This document shows positions 1-5,212 of a DNA stretch of 5,212 nt, one piece after another (position 1 is the first letter of the stretch; each line of letters opens with the position of its first letter). The notes under the pieces were generated by a model. That model made no database searches. It was not told where the DNA came from and saw only the letters and a program-made list of their open reading frames with translations. Made by a program: the position numbers and the translations under genes. Source of the stretch: Pseudomonadota bacterium (GTDB lineage Bacteria; Pseudomonadota; Gammaproteobacteria; Steroidobacterales; Steroidobacteraceae); assembly GCA_021850555.1 (NCBI GenBank), contig JAJZLX010000739.1:1-5212 (forward strand), given 5' to 3'.

Positions 1-2
1 CC

Positions 3-182
3 GCGCTCGCCGGCGTCGAGCGGCTGCTGGTGGTGGAACAGAGCCACGGGGCGCAGTTCCTGAAGTATTTGCGCGCGCACTATGACCTGCCTGGCAACGT
101 CTCCGTCTTGCACCGCCCCGGCCCCCTGCCGATCCGGCCACACGAAGTATGCCGCCGCCTGCTCGAGGGAGAGTCCCGATGA
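3..182 (+). CDS. korA: 2-oxoacid:ferredoxin oxidoreductase alpha subunit, C-terminal end (partial)
   Basis: Only the last 59 codons are in the window; the reading frame runs in from the left edge and stops with TGA at 180-182. The visible protein contains ERLLVVEQSHGAQFLKYLRA followed by a short strand and a Gly-Pro-rich turn (RPGPLPIRP). This matches the usual end of KorA-type alpha subunits, where a 'vvE.n..gQ....lr' segment is followed by a 'G.P' motif. In this family the alpha chain, often fused to the gamma domain, pairs with a beta chain to oxidatively decarboxylate a 2-oxoacid to an acyl-CoA and reduce ferredoxin in the cytoplasm. The stop codon overlaps the beta-subunit start by 4 bp (ATGA), which strongly supports the assignment. 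Substrate specificity cannot be read from this fragment; the korA name reflects the family, not a proven 2-oxoglutarate specificity. Confidence 0.8.
   Translation, partial: ALAGVERLLVVEQSHGAQFLKYLRAHYDLPGNVSVLHRPGPLPIRPHEVCRRLLEGESR
165..171 (+). promoter_or_regulatory. Ribosome binding site for the beta subunit
   Basis: A purine-rich GAGGGAG lies 7 nt before the ATG at 179. It selects that ATG over an in-frame upstream ATG at 149, which would add ten residues (MPPPARGRVP) and lie inside the end of the alpha-subunit gene. Confidence 0.7.
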
Positions 183-1012
183 ACGCCGTCGAACCGCTCA
201 AGTGCCGCCCTTCGGACTACAAGTCCGAAGTCAAGCCGATATGGTGCCCGGGCTGCGGAGACTACCATGTGCTGATGGCGCTCACGCGGGCGATGGCGGC
301 GCTCGGATTACCGCCCGAGCGCATCGCGTTGATATCGGGCATCGGCTGCTCATCGCGCATACCGGCATACACGAACTGCTACGGCTTCCACGGCGTTCAT
401 GGCCGCGCGCTGGCGGTTGCGGCCGGCTTGAAGATCGCGCGCCCGGACATGGCCGTGATCGTCGCAAGCGGCGACGGCGATGGGTACTCGATCGGCGGCA
501 ACCATTTCCTCCATGCCTGCCGCCGCAACGTCGATCTGACCTATATTGTCATGGACAATCACATCTACGGCATGACCAAGGGTCAGCCATCACCGACGAC
601 GGAGCCGGACTTCGACACGGCGCTCACTCCCGGTGGCACCGGGCTGCGCCCGTTCAACCCGCTGGTCGTCGCACTGGCATCAGGGGCGAATTTCGTCGCA
701 CGCGCATACTCGGGAAACCCAAACGAGACCGCGGCCTTGATCGTCGACGCGGTCGGGCACCCGGGCTTCTCGTTCGTCGAGATATTGAGTCCCTGCGTGA
801 CCTACCGCCCCGACCAGCGCGCATGGAAGGAGCGCGTACACCCGGCGCCGGTCGCGCCGACGGACGACCCGGCGCGGGCCGCGCGCCGGTTGATGACCGA
901 TGATGGCTTCAATCTCGGCGTGCTCTATCGGGGAAATCGGCCGCCGTACGCGCCGGCGAAGGCTTCCGAATTGGTTGCGCCAGAGAGGCTGGAAGAGGAG
1001 TTCGAGGTATGA
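179..1012 (+). CDS. korB: 2-oxoacid:ferredoxin oxidoreductase beta subunit (KorB-like)
   Basis: A 277-aa protein of normal length for the family. It is the thiamine diphosphate (TPP) and [4Fe-4S] subunit of a 2-oxoacid:ferredoxin oxidoreductase, a cytoplasmic enzyme that converts a 2-oxoacid plus CoA to acyl-CoA, CO2 and reduced ferredoxin. Cluster ligands are visible: WCPGCGD (C23, C26), SGIGCSS (C57) and a distal cysteine in LSPCVTY (C206). The TPP/Mg site is seen in SGDGDGYSIGGNH (about 97-109) and MDNHIYGMTKGQ (125-136). The segment around 54-84, with YGFHGVHGRAL, is characteristic of KorB-type rather than pyruvate-type chains. The start at 179 is set by the ATGA overlap with the alpha gene and by a good ribosome binding site. 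Its own stop overlaps the next ATG in the same way. 2-Oxoglutarate is the most common substrate of this two-subunit form. Other 2-oxoacids remain possible, including aromatic ones such as phenylglyoxylate or indolepyruvate. Confidence 0.93.
   Translation: MNAVEPLKCRPSDYKSEVKPIWCPGCGDYHVLMALTRAMAALGLPPERIALISGIGCSSRIPAYTNCYGFHGVHGRALAVAAGLKIARPDMAVIVASGDGDGYSIGGNHFLHACRRNVDLTYIVMDNHIYGMTKGQPSPTTEPDFDTALTPGGTGLRPFNPLVVALASGANFVARAYSGNPNETAALIVDAVGHPGFSFVEILSPCVTYRPDQRAWKERVHPAPVAPTDDPARAARRLMTDDGFNLGVLYRGNRPPYAPAKASELVAPERLEEEFEV
994..1000 (+). promoter_or_regulatory. Ribosome binding site for the diiron protein
   Basis: AGAGGAG, inside the end of the beta-subunit gene, sits 8 nt before the ATG at 1009. 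Together with the ATGA overlap it supports coupled translation and this start codon. Confidence 0.7.
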
Positions 1013-1530
1013 GCGGCGCGGCAGTTCCGGTGGTCAGATCCGTTGCGGCCTTCTACAGCATCGCGTACCAGATCGAAGCGGACGCGGCGGAGCGCTACGC
1101 AACGCTTGCCGAGCAGATGGAGACCCACAACAATCTGGAACTTGCGCGCATGTTTGCGGACTTAGCGAGAACCGAGCGCGTCCATGCGGACAAGATTCGC
1201 GATCTCGCCGGCGCGGTCGGCGTCGATGGCGACGGCGGATCGATCGGTCCGTGGAACAGCGAGAGTCCCGAATCGGCAGACTTATATGCCGCAGGCTACG
1301 ACATGTCCGCGCACGACGCCGTGCAGATGGCGCTTGCGGCCGAGGAGCGCGCGCTCGCCTTCTATACGGAGCTCGCGGCCTCCAAGGTCGATCAGGCGGT
1401 TCGCGACCTCGCAGCGGCCTTCGCCGATGAGGAACGCGAGCACGTCGCGATCTGCCGTCGCCTGCTCACCCGCTATCGCCCAGTCCCTGGAAACCGGCCC
1501 GCAGATCCGGATCCTCCCGGCGATCGTTGA
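1009..1530 (+). CDS. Rubrerythrin/ferritin-like diiron protein without rubredoxin domain
   Basis: A 173-aa, probably all-alpha cytoplasmic protein with the complete diiron signature of the rubrerythrin/ferritin-like four-helix bundle. The motifs are E23-x6-Y30, then E56-x-x-H59, then (after a Gly/Asp-rich linker at about 68-90) E112-x6-Y119, and finally E141-E142-x-x-H145. Each half supplies one E-x6-Y helix and one ExxH helix, the internal twofold pattern of the family. No CxxC rubredoxin knuckle is present and the chain ends in a Pro-rich tail, so it lacks the built-in electron donor of classical rubrerythrin. Family roles include peroxide reduction, O2 scavenging and iron handling; the exact reaction cannot be told. 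It is the third gene of the operon, joined to the beta subunit by a 4-bp ATGA overlap. This suggests that it protects the oxygen-sensitive Fe-S enzyme or supplies it with iron. It could instead take electrons from the ferredoxin that enzyme reduces. Confidence 0.85.
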   Translation: MSGAAVPVVRSVAAFYSIAYQIEADAAERYATLAEQMETHNNLELARMFADLARTERVHADKIRDLAGAVGVDGDGGSIGPWNSESPESADLYAAGYDMSAHDAVQMALAAEERALAFYTELAASKVDQAVRDLAAAFADEEREHVAICRRLLTRYRPVPGNRPADPDPPGDR

Positions 1531-1591
1531 AGATGCTGGCACCGCAGCGTGCGGCCGTGCGCGCTCAATGCTGCGTGACGCGGTTCAAGGC

Positions 1592-1611
1592 GATCCGCAG
1601 GCCGGCGGATC
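1592..1611. terminator. Candidate hairpin downstream of the kor operon
   Basis: GATCCGC (1592-1598) and GCGGATC (1605-1611) form a perfect 7-bp GC-rich stem with a 6-nt loop, 61 nt after the diiron-protein stop. No T-run follows on either strand, so it is at best a weak or non-canonical terminator or an RNA 3'-end stabiliser. Confidence 0.28.
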
Positions 1612-1642
1612 CCCGCGCAACGTTCGACCCGCCGTGTTCACG

Positions 1643-1777
1643 GTCGACGGCCTGCCTGATCGATTCAAGCCGGCGGAAGTCGTGCCGCCGCGTTTCGCCG
1701 TATCCGGCCGCGAGACTCCGGCTCCGGACGGTTTCTGCCGCGACGTGCCGCTCGACGGCCGCCTGCCTGATCCGTTC
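1643..1777 (+). repeat. Imperfect direct repeat pair in the spacer
   Basis: TCGACGGCCTGCCTGATC starting at 1644 recurs starting at 1752, with a 3-nt insertion after TCGACGGCC in the second copy; a shared TTC lies two bases further on. The copies are about 108 bp apart. The indel is a multiple of three, and both copies read in the same + frame as DGLPDRF and DGRLPDPF. This may be chance in GC-rich DNA, a small local duplication, or a coding relic. Confidence 0.4.
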
Positions 1778-1787
1778 GCATCAGGCA
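1764..1787. terminator. Candidate bidirectional hairpin between convergent genes
   Basis: TGCCTGAT (1764-1771) pairs perfectly with ATCAGGCA (1780-1787), giving an 8-bp stem with an 8-nt loop. It lies 51 nt beyond the stop of the Mo enzyme gene and 233 nt beyond the diiron-protein stop, a sensible place for a shared transcription end. There is no U-tract on either side, so the terminator reading is tentative. Confidence 0.33.
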
Positions 1788-1838
1788 TCGATGCTCGAGG
1801 AGCTTCGCCGCCGATGATGCCGTTGCGTGGCGCCACCG

Positions 1839-4595
1839 TCACCGGGCCCGGCGCGCGGCTCGGCCGGTGACTGGCACTCGCCGCAGCGCCACGCGAACCA
1901 GATCCGAGCCTGAGCCGGTCGCATCGGTCAGATCCAAGGACATCGGCGCCACCGTGTTCAGGCTCGGCGCAGCCATGTCTTTCGCGTACGGCGTCGCCCA
2001 ATGGTCAAACTGACCGGCGATCACCAGTACGTCCGGCCGCACGCCCTGGATCACAATCGCCGGCCCTGAGGTCGTCCCCGTCGGTGAGGCGACCTCCACC
2101 AAGTCGCCGTCTGCGATGCCAAAGCGCTCTGCCGTGAGGGAGTTCATCACTACGCCGCGATGACCACGCACATTCTGTGCGACCTCGTCCATCAGTTGGA
2201 TCATCGCGTTGCCACCGGCGTGATATTGCATGCTCTTGGTCGTGATCAGCCAGAATGGATAGTCCTCCGGCCGGTATCCGCGGTTGCGCAGATCTTCATC
2301 CCAGATCCGCGGAAAGTCGTGCCATGTCGGCAAAAAGCCGTACTCGGTGAGCTGACGGTCCCACCAGTGCACACCGCTTTCATGCAGGCGGTTCGCCAGC
2401 TCACAGCCCGAGCGGTTCAGCCGTTCCTGGTAGGGCAATTCGAACCGCAGCCCGAGTTTCGCGAGCGTCGGGTAAAGATACCAGGCCTTCTGAGGAAACG
2501 GGCGCATCAGGAAGCCGTTCGCCTTGAACCATTCAAGATCGTGAACTTCCTCACCGCCGGTCAATTCGGCGCTGGCGGCGAGGCATATCGCGTTCCATAT
2601 CGTGTCGACCGAGTGCTCCTCATTGACCGGGAGGGAAAAATCCCAGCCGGCTCCCTTCAGGCGCACTCCGCACGAGCCGCGGTTGATCGCGGCATTGTAG
2701 GACTCGAGAAGTCCTGTGCGGCGCGCGAGCTCCGTGGTGATCCAGGTGAAGTCGCGTGTCTCGCCGCGCGGCGCGACCACGGGCTGACGCAGCACGAAGC
2801 CTTCGTGACGCCAGAATTGCTCGATGTATTTCGTTCGGCCGATGCGGATCAGCTGCGTGCTTTCCAGATCGGTTGCCTCCGGCAGCAGGATGTCCGCCAT
2901 GTGATTGGTCTCGTCGGGCGTGTACGCGAAACACACAGTGAACGGAAACGTCGCCATCGTGTCGGCGATCGATCGGCTGTCCCAGAACGAGATCGCCGGG
3001 TTCGTACGGTACGCGATCCAGAGCTCAGGCTTCGTCGGCTTCGGCCATTGATCGGCGGCGCGGCTCTGAAACATCCAACTCAGATGTGTCGGACCGAGCG
3101 CCTGACTCCAGGCGCCGTTGTTCCCCGACAACGGAACCAGCGTCCGGTGAGCGTCACGCACGTGTGGAGTCTTCTCCCAATGCGCCGCGTCGGTCGCGTT
3201 GAGCGTATGCTGCATGAAGCCGTCGGCGCCGGGTTGCACGCTCCTGTGGCGATCCTCGTGGAATTTGTTGATACGCACGGTGGTACCGACCGTTCCGCCG
3301 GGCACCTCGAGCGCACCGACGAGCACCGCCAGCACCGTCCGCGCCCACACGCATTCGTAGGCGCCCCAACCGTTGTTTACCGTCTTGCCAAGAGTCACTG
3401 ACACCGGGCGAAACGGCAGGGTTTCTCCGTCGATCTCGATCGTTTGGCCGACGCAGGCCTCGTTGAGGTAGTCGTTCGCGATCCGTCGGATCGTCGCCGC
3501 GTCGACTTCGCAGATGGCCGCGGCCCATTCCGGCGTGTATTGACGCACATGCGCGAGTAATTTCTGAAACGCGGTTTCGACGTCGACGTCAGCGTGAGTC
3601 CAGCGCTCATCGTCGGCGCCGACTTCGACTCCCCCGGCGACACGCACCGATCCCTCCATGAGAGGCTCAGCCTCGGCATCGTCGAACGGTACGGCGACTC
3701 GCCGCCGGGCGTCGAACACCAGCGGTTTCATGGTGGCCGGATCGCGCAGATAGTAGCCGTGCGCCCCTACGAGATACGGCGAGGATGTCATCCTCGTGAG
3801 AAATTGCAGATCAAGACGCGATCGCGGTTGTTCGTGCAGCAGCACGTGGATCATCGCGAACATGAACGCAGGATCAGTTTTCGGCTTGATTGGGATCCAC
3901 TCCGCCGAGGCGGCTCCGGAGATCGACAGGTGAGGCTCGATTTGCACTCGCCGCGCACCGCGCGCACGCGCGGCTGCGTGCCGAGCGGCGGCGCTCACGC
4001 CACCGCTTACCTCGTTGTTCGCTCCGAAGGAGACGATGTAGTTGCTGTGCGGAGTATCCGCGGCGACCGTGAACGCCCGATGCCAGAACTCGCCGTACAG
4101 GTGCTCCGAATGGACGCACTTCACCCCCTGTCCGGACCCGAAGCTGAAATCGACCGGACCGAAGGCGGAGAGGAACGCGGGAAACGTCCCCATATAATTT
4201 GCCGGCGTGCCGCCATGACCGAACGTCACGGCGACACGCGGCATGCCGGCTTCATCGGTCAGTCCCCGCTGCCGGATGTCCGAGAGCTTGGCGGCGACGA
4301 TATCGAGCGCTTCATTCCAGGAAATTGGCACGAAGCCCGGATCCTCATGGCGGCCCTTGCGCGGATTCGTGCGCCGCATCGGCGTCAAGATTCGTGCCGG
4401 ATGGTAGGTTTTTTGCACCAGCCCGTACGCCTTGACACAAGGCTTGCCGTCGCCGGGATGAATTCCCTTCGCGGTAAAATTGGGGCCGATTTCCGTCGCG
4501 ACCCCATCGACCACCTTTACCGTAAGCAGATCGGGACCGGCTACGCAGTTGTAGCAATACGTGGGGAAGAGTCGCGCTGCGGGCGTCTGCGTCAT
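1839..4595 (-). CDS. Molybdopterin oxidoreductase, DMSO reductase superfamily (PadB-like large subunit)
   Basis: A 918-aa catalytic subunit of a Mo- or W-bis(pterin) enzyme. The N-terminal Fe-S region (about 11-60) has C14 and C17 in YCYNCVAGPD and C53 in GKPCVK. The third cysteine of the usual CxxCxxxC...C motif is absent: P21 is there, followed by D22. A MopB core follows, starting FVPISWNEALDIVA (88-101). C160 in SGQGVKCVHSEH is the likely Mo ligand; D180 and SFGANNE (189-195) follow. Later marks are the KTVNNGWGAYE/VPGG region (404-434), ADILLPEATDLES (567-579), and a C-terminal dinucleotide-binding domain (about 780-905, from FWLITTKSMQYH). There is no twin-arginine signal, so it is probably cytoplasmic. 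ATG 4595 is preferred because a strong ribosome binding site precedes it; a TTG at 4643 would add 16 residues. The YCYNCVAGPD start and overall length recall the phenylacetyl-CoA:acceptor oxidoreductase large-subunit group. Arsenate-, polysulfide- or transhydroxylase-like relatives are alternatives, and the substrate is unknown. No partner subunit adjoins it here. Confidence 0.9.
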   Translation of the reverse strand: MTQTPAARLFPTYCYNCVAGPDLLTVKVVDGVATEIGPNFTAKGIHPGDGKPCVKAYGLVQKTYHPARILTPMRRTNPRKGRHEDPGFVPISWNEALDIVAAKLSDIRQRGLTDEAGMPRVAVTFGHGGTPANYMGTFPAFLSAFGPVDFSFGSGQGVKCVHSEHLYGEFWHRAFTVAADTPHSNYIVSFGANNEVSGGVSAAARHAAARARGARRVQIEPHLSISGAASAEWIPIKPKTDPAFMFAMIHVLLHEQPRSRLDLQFLTRMTSSPYLVGAHGYYLRDPATMKPLVFDARRRVAVPFDDAEAEPLMEGSVRVAGGVEVGADDERWTHADVDVETAFQKLLAHVRQYTPEWAAAICEVDAATIRRIANDYLNEACVGQTIEIDGETLPFRPVSVTLGKTVNNGWGAYECVWARTVLAVLVGALEVPGGTVGTTVRINKFHEDRHRSVQPGADGFMQHTLNATDAAHWEKTPHVRDAHRTLVPLSGNNGAWSQALGPTHLSWMFQSRAADQWPKPTKPELWIAYRTNPAISFWDSRSIADTMATFPFTVCFAYTPDETNHMADILLPEATDLESTQLIRIGRTKYIEQFWRHEGFVLRQPVVAPRGETRDFTWITTELARRTGLLESYNAAINRGSCGVRLKGAGWDFSLPVNEEHSVDTIWNAICLAASAELTGGEEVHDLEWFKANGFLMRPFPQKAWYLYPTLAKLGLRFELPYQERLNRSGCELANRLHESGVHWWDRQLTEYGFLPTWHDFPRIWDEDLRNRGYRPEDYPFWLITTKSMQYHAGGNAMIQLMDEVAQNVRGHRGVVMNSLTAERFGIADGDLVEVASPTGTTSGPAIVIQGVRPDVLVIAGQFDHWATPYAKDMAAPSLNTVAPMSLDLTDATGSGSDLVRVALRRVPVTGRAARRAR

Positions 4596-4598
4596 TTG

Positions 4599-4606
4599 CT
4601 CCTCCC
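4599..4606 (-). promoter_or_regulatory. Ribosome binding site deciding the Mo enzyme start
   Basis: On the - strand GGGAGGAG precedes ATG 4595, with the GGAGG core 5 nt from the ATG. This fixes the start at 4595. The upstream TTG at 4643 falls inside the predicted -10 element and so is unlikely to be translated. Confidence 0.8.
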
Positions 4607-4625
4607 AATGCGCTTGGACCTCACA

Positions 4626-4635
4626 AAATGCATTT
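4626..4635. promoter_or_regulatory. 10-bp palindrome, possible operator
   Basis: AAATGCATTT is a perfect palindrome in an AT-rich island just downstream of the predicted -10 box, 31-40 nt before the Mo enzyme ATG. It would overlap the transcription start region, a common place for a repressor site. No specific regulator is recognised, and it is not an FNR-type TTGAT-N4-ATCAA site. Confidence 0.3.
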
Positions 4636-4642
4636 CGGTACA

Positions 4643-4671
4643 ATAATACCTGTTTCCATCGCGAATTGGAA
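4643..4671 (-). promoter_or_regulatory. Candidate sigma70-type promoter for the Mo enzyme gene
   Basis: On the - strand TATTAT (4648 to 4643; one mismatch from TATAAT) is preceded by a 17-nt spacer and TTCCAA (4671 to 4666; three of six matches to TTGACA). It would give a leader of about 40 nt. The -10 is good and the -35 poor, so an activator may be needed. Confidence 0.4.
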
Positions 4672-4848
4672 TTGCCGCGCGCTTGACAGCGGCCTTACGC
4701 CAAGGACTGCTTCGGCGTGGACCTCCAGCGAACCCGAGATCCGCGTGAACGAGTGCATGCAAAGCGCTGCCGGGCGCCGATTCCCCATGAGCTACGGCAG
4801 GCGCCTCCGATGGGCTCCAGGCGGGGAGTCCGCGCGCGCGAACTCGCG

Positions 4849-4868
4849 CCCGCCCCCCCCCGCCCCCC
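4849..4868 (-). other. G-rich tract, potential G-quadruplex
   Basis: Read on the - strand, the 20 bases are G6-C-G9-C-G3. The G9 run can supply two G-tracts, so four tracts of at least three G are available. It lies about 250-270 nt upstream of the Mo enzyme ATG and would be on the RNA-like strand of any transcript running from the receptor gene. Next to it are a (CG)5 run (4831-4840) and a short inverted repeat, GCGCGA (4836-4841) with TCGCGC (4844-4849). Confidence 0.5.
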
Positions 4869-5029
4869 GGCTTGCTCGGCTCGCCGTCGGACACAGCCAT
4901 GCGCCGCTACAGCTGCAGCCCTGAGCGGCCGCGCGGCGATTGTGACGTCAGCGACACTGGACCCTTGTGATTCTCCAGCATCGCCGGCGCCGCACCGGCA
5001 GCCGCTCTTCGGCGTGCCCCTCTTGTCTA

Positions 5030-5212
5030 TCAGGACCCAAACTTCCAGTCGAACGTCAATCCATATGTGCGAGGCGTGCCGTACACCCCGAAGACCTCAT
5101 TGGCGATCGTGTACACGTCGGGTATCCACACCTTGTTAGTGAGGTTGTGGCCCCAGAGCGACACCTGATACTCATCGGAGGGACTCATCCAGGTCATCCG
5201 TGCAGCCAGCAG
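5030..5212 (-). CDS. TonB-dependent receptor, C-terminal end (partial)
   Basis: The last 60 codons of an outer-membrane beta-barrel receptor; the gene continues past the right edge and stops at 5030-5032 (TCA on the + strand). Visible are alternating beta-strand patterns and the family's closing signature: YQVSLWGHNLTNK (15-27, the 'v.lwg.NLtn' strand), then GVYGTPRTYGLTFDWKF (42-58, the 'g.PRtygl.l...F' last strand). Such receptors use TonB/ExbBD energy to import siderophores, cobalamin, sugars or other organic molecules; the ligand cannot be told from the end of the barrel. The chain ends in Gly-Ser after the usual terminal aromatic residue, a small departure from most barrels, which end on Phe or Trp. 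It is on the same strand as the Mo enzyme but 434 bp away, so they are probably separate units. Confidence 0.87.
   Translation of the reverse strand: MLAARMTWMSPSDEYQVSLWGHNLTNKVWIPDVYTIANEVFGVYGTPRTYGLTFDWKFGS

Larger units (their letters stand above)
1531..1838. other. Convergent intergenic spacer
   Basis: A 308-bp stretch between two genes that converge on it. It holds two short perfect hairpins and an imperfect direct repeat, listed separately. One + strand frame is open from an ATG at 1568 to a stop at 1870 (100 codons, overlapping the end of the Mo gene by 32 bp). It has no ribosome binding site and no recognisable protein, so I do not call it a gene. No promoter or RNA gene is evident. 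Confidence 0.6.
4596..5029. other. 434-bp spacer upstream of the Mo enzyme gene
   Basis: It separates the TonB-dependent receptor stop from the Mo enzyme start; both genes are on the - strand, so it is leader for one and trailer for the other. It contains the ribosome binding site, a weak promoter and a palindrome near 4626-4671, a (CG)5 run at 4831-4840, and a C-rich/G-rich tract at 4849-4868. Short inverted repeats after the receptor stop (4983-4987 with 4995-4999, and 4957-4961 with 4974-4978) are only 5 bp and lack T-runs. No gene is convincing. The open frames here are rich in Arg, Pro and Gly and have no good ribosome binding site. Confidence 0.6.

Noticed and set aside
82..903. 273-codon open frame overlapping the beta-subunit gene
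   Set aside because: It is the +1-shifted shadow of KorB, very rich in Arg and Pro, while the KorB frame holds all the cluster and TPP motifs.
1842..1851. Perfect palindrome CCGGGCCCGG at the end of the Mo gene
   Set aside because: It lies inside the coding sequence in very GC-rich DNA, has no loop-forming geometry, and needs no explanation beyond composition.
1568..1870. Possible 100-aa small protein in the convergent spacer
   Set aside because: No ribosome binding site before the ATG, overlap with the end of the Mo gene, and no recognisable family. Kept only as a note because of the in-frame repeat.
2160..3401. 413-codon open frame on the + strand
   Set aside because: It lies wholly antisense to the Mo enzyme gene, whose protein shows clear family motifs along this stretch. 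Its translation is rich in Arg and Val with no recognisable domain. Long antisense frames are expected in GC-rich coding DNA.
4595..4643. TTG start at 4643 giving a 934-aa Mo enzyme
   Set aside because: The extra 16 residues resemble no signal or domain, the TTG overlaps the predicted -10 box, and the ATG at 4595 has a much better ribosome binding site.
3594..4646. 350-codon open frame on the + strand
   Set aside because: Also antisense to the Mo enzyme gene, with no recognisable domain; a composition effect.
4683..4688. Perfect TTGACA on the + strand
   Set aside because: No -10-like hexamer lies 16-18 nt downstream and no + strand gene follows, so it is probably a chance match.
4592..4900. 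102-aa frame on the - strand running through the G-rich tract into the Mo gene start
   Set aside because: The translation is low-complexity (Gly/Arg/Ala-rich), no good ribosome binding site precedes it, and it overlaps the promoter and start of the Mo enzyme gene.

Overview
The window is GC-rich, with tightly packed genes on both strands and ATGA start/stop overlaps. A TonB-dependent receptor C-terminus at the right edge points to a Gram-negative, most likely a high-GC proteobacterium. I cannot place it to genus. It carries five protein genes, two of them cut by the window edges, and two sizeable non-coding spacers. I saw no rRNA, tRNA, CRISPR array or mobile element.

Left block, + strand (1-1530): the tail of a 2-oxoacid:ferredoxin oxidoreductase alpha subunit (KorA-like), the complete beta subunit (KorB-like, 277 aa), and a 173-aa rubrerythrin/ferritin-like diiron protein. 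Both junctions are 4-bp ATGA overlaps with Shine-Dalgarno sequences just upstream, so this is one translationally coupled operon. The thiamine diphosphate/Fe-S enzyme would oxidise a 2-oxoacid (2-oxoglutarate is the default guess) with CoA and reduce ferredoxin. The diiron protein plausibly handles iron or peroxide near an oxygen-sensitive enzyme.

Middle (1531-1838): a 308-bp convergent spacer with two short perfect hairpins and an imperfect direct repeat, but no convincing gene.

Right block, - strand (1839-4595): a 918-aa molybdopterin oxidoreductase of the DMSO reductase superfamily. It has no Tat signal, so it is probably cytoplasmic. It keeps only three of the four cysteines of the usual N-terminal [4Fe-4S] motif. 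By sequence feel it is closest to the phenylacetyl-CoA:acceptor oxidoreductase large-subunit (PadB-like) group, but its substrate is unknown. No Fe-S or membrane partner subunit lies next to it in the window.

Spacer 4596-5029 (434 bp) lies between the receptor gene and the Mo enzyme, both on the - strand. It holds a weak promoter, a 10-bp palindrome near the predicted start site, and a G-rich tract on the - strand that could form a quadruplex. The last 60 codons of the TonB-dependent receptor (5030-5212, - strand) close the window.

Taken together the set suggests uptake of an organic compound through the outer membrane, its conversion by a cytoplasmic Mo/W enzyme, and ferredoxin-linked oxidation of a 2-oxoacid. 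That link is inferred from adjacency only.
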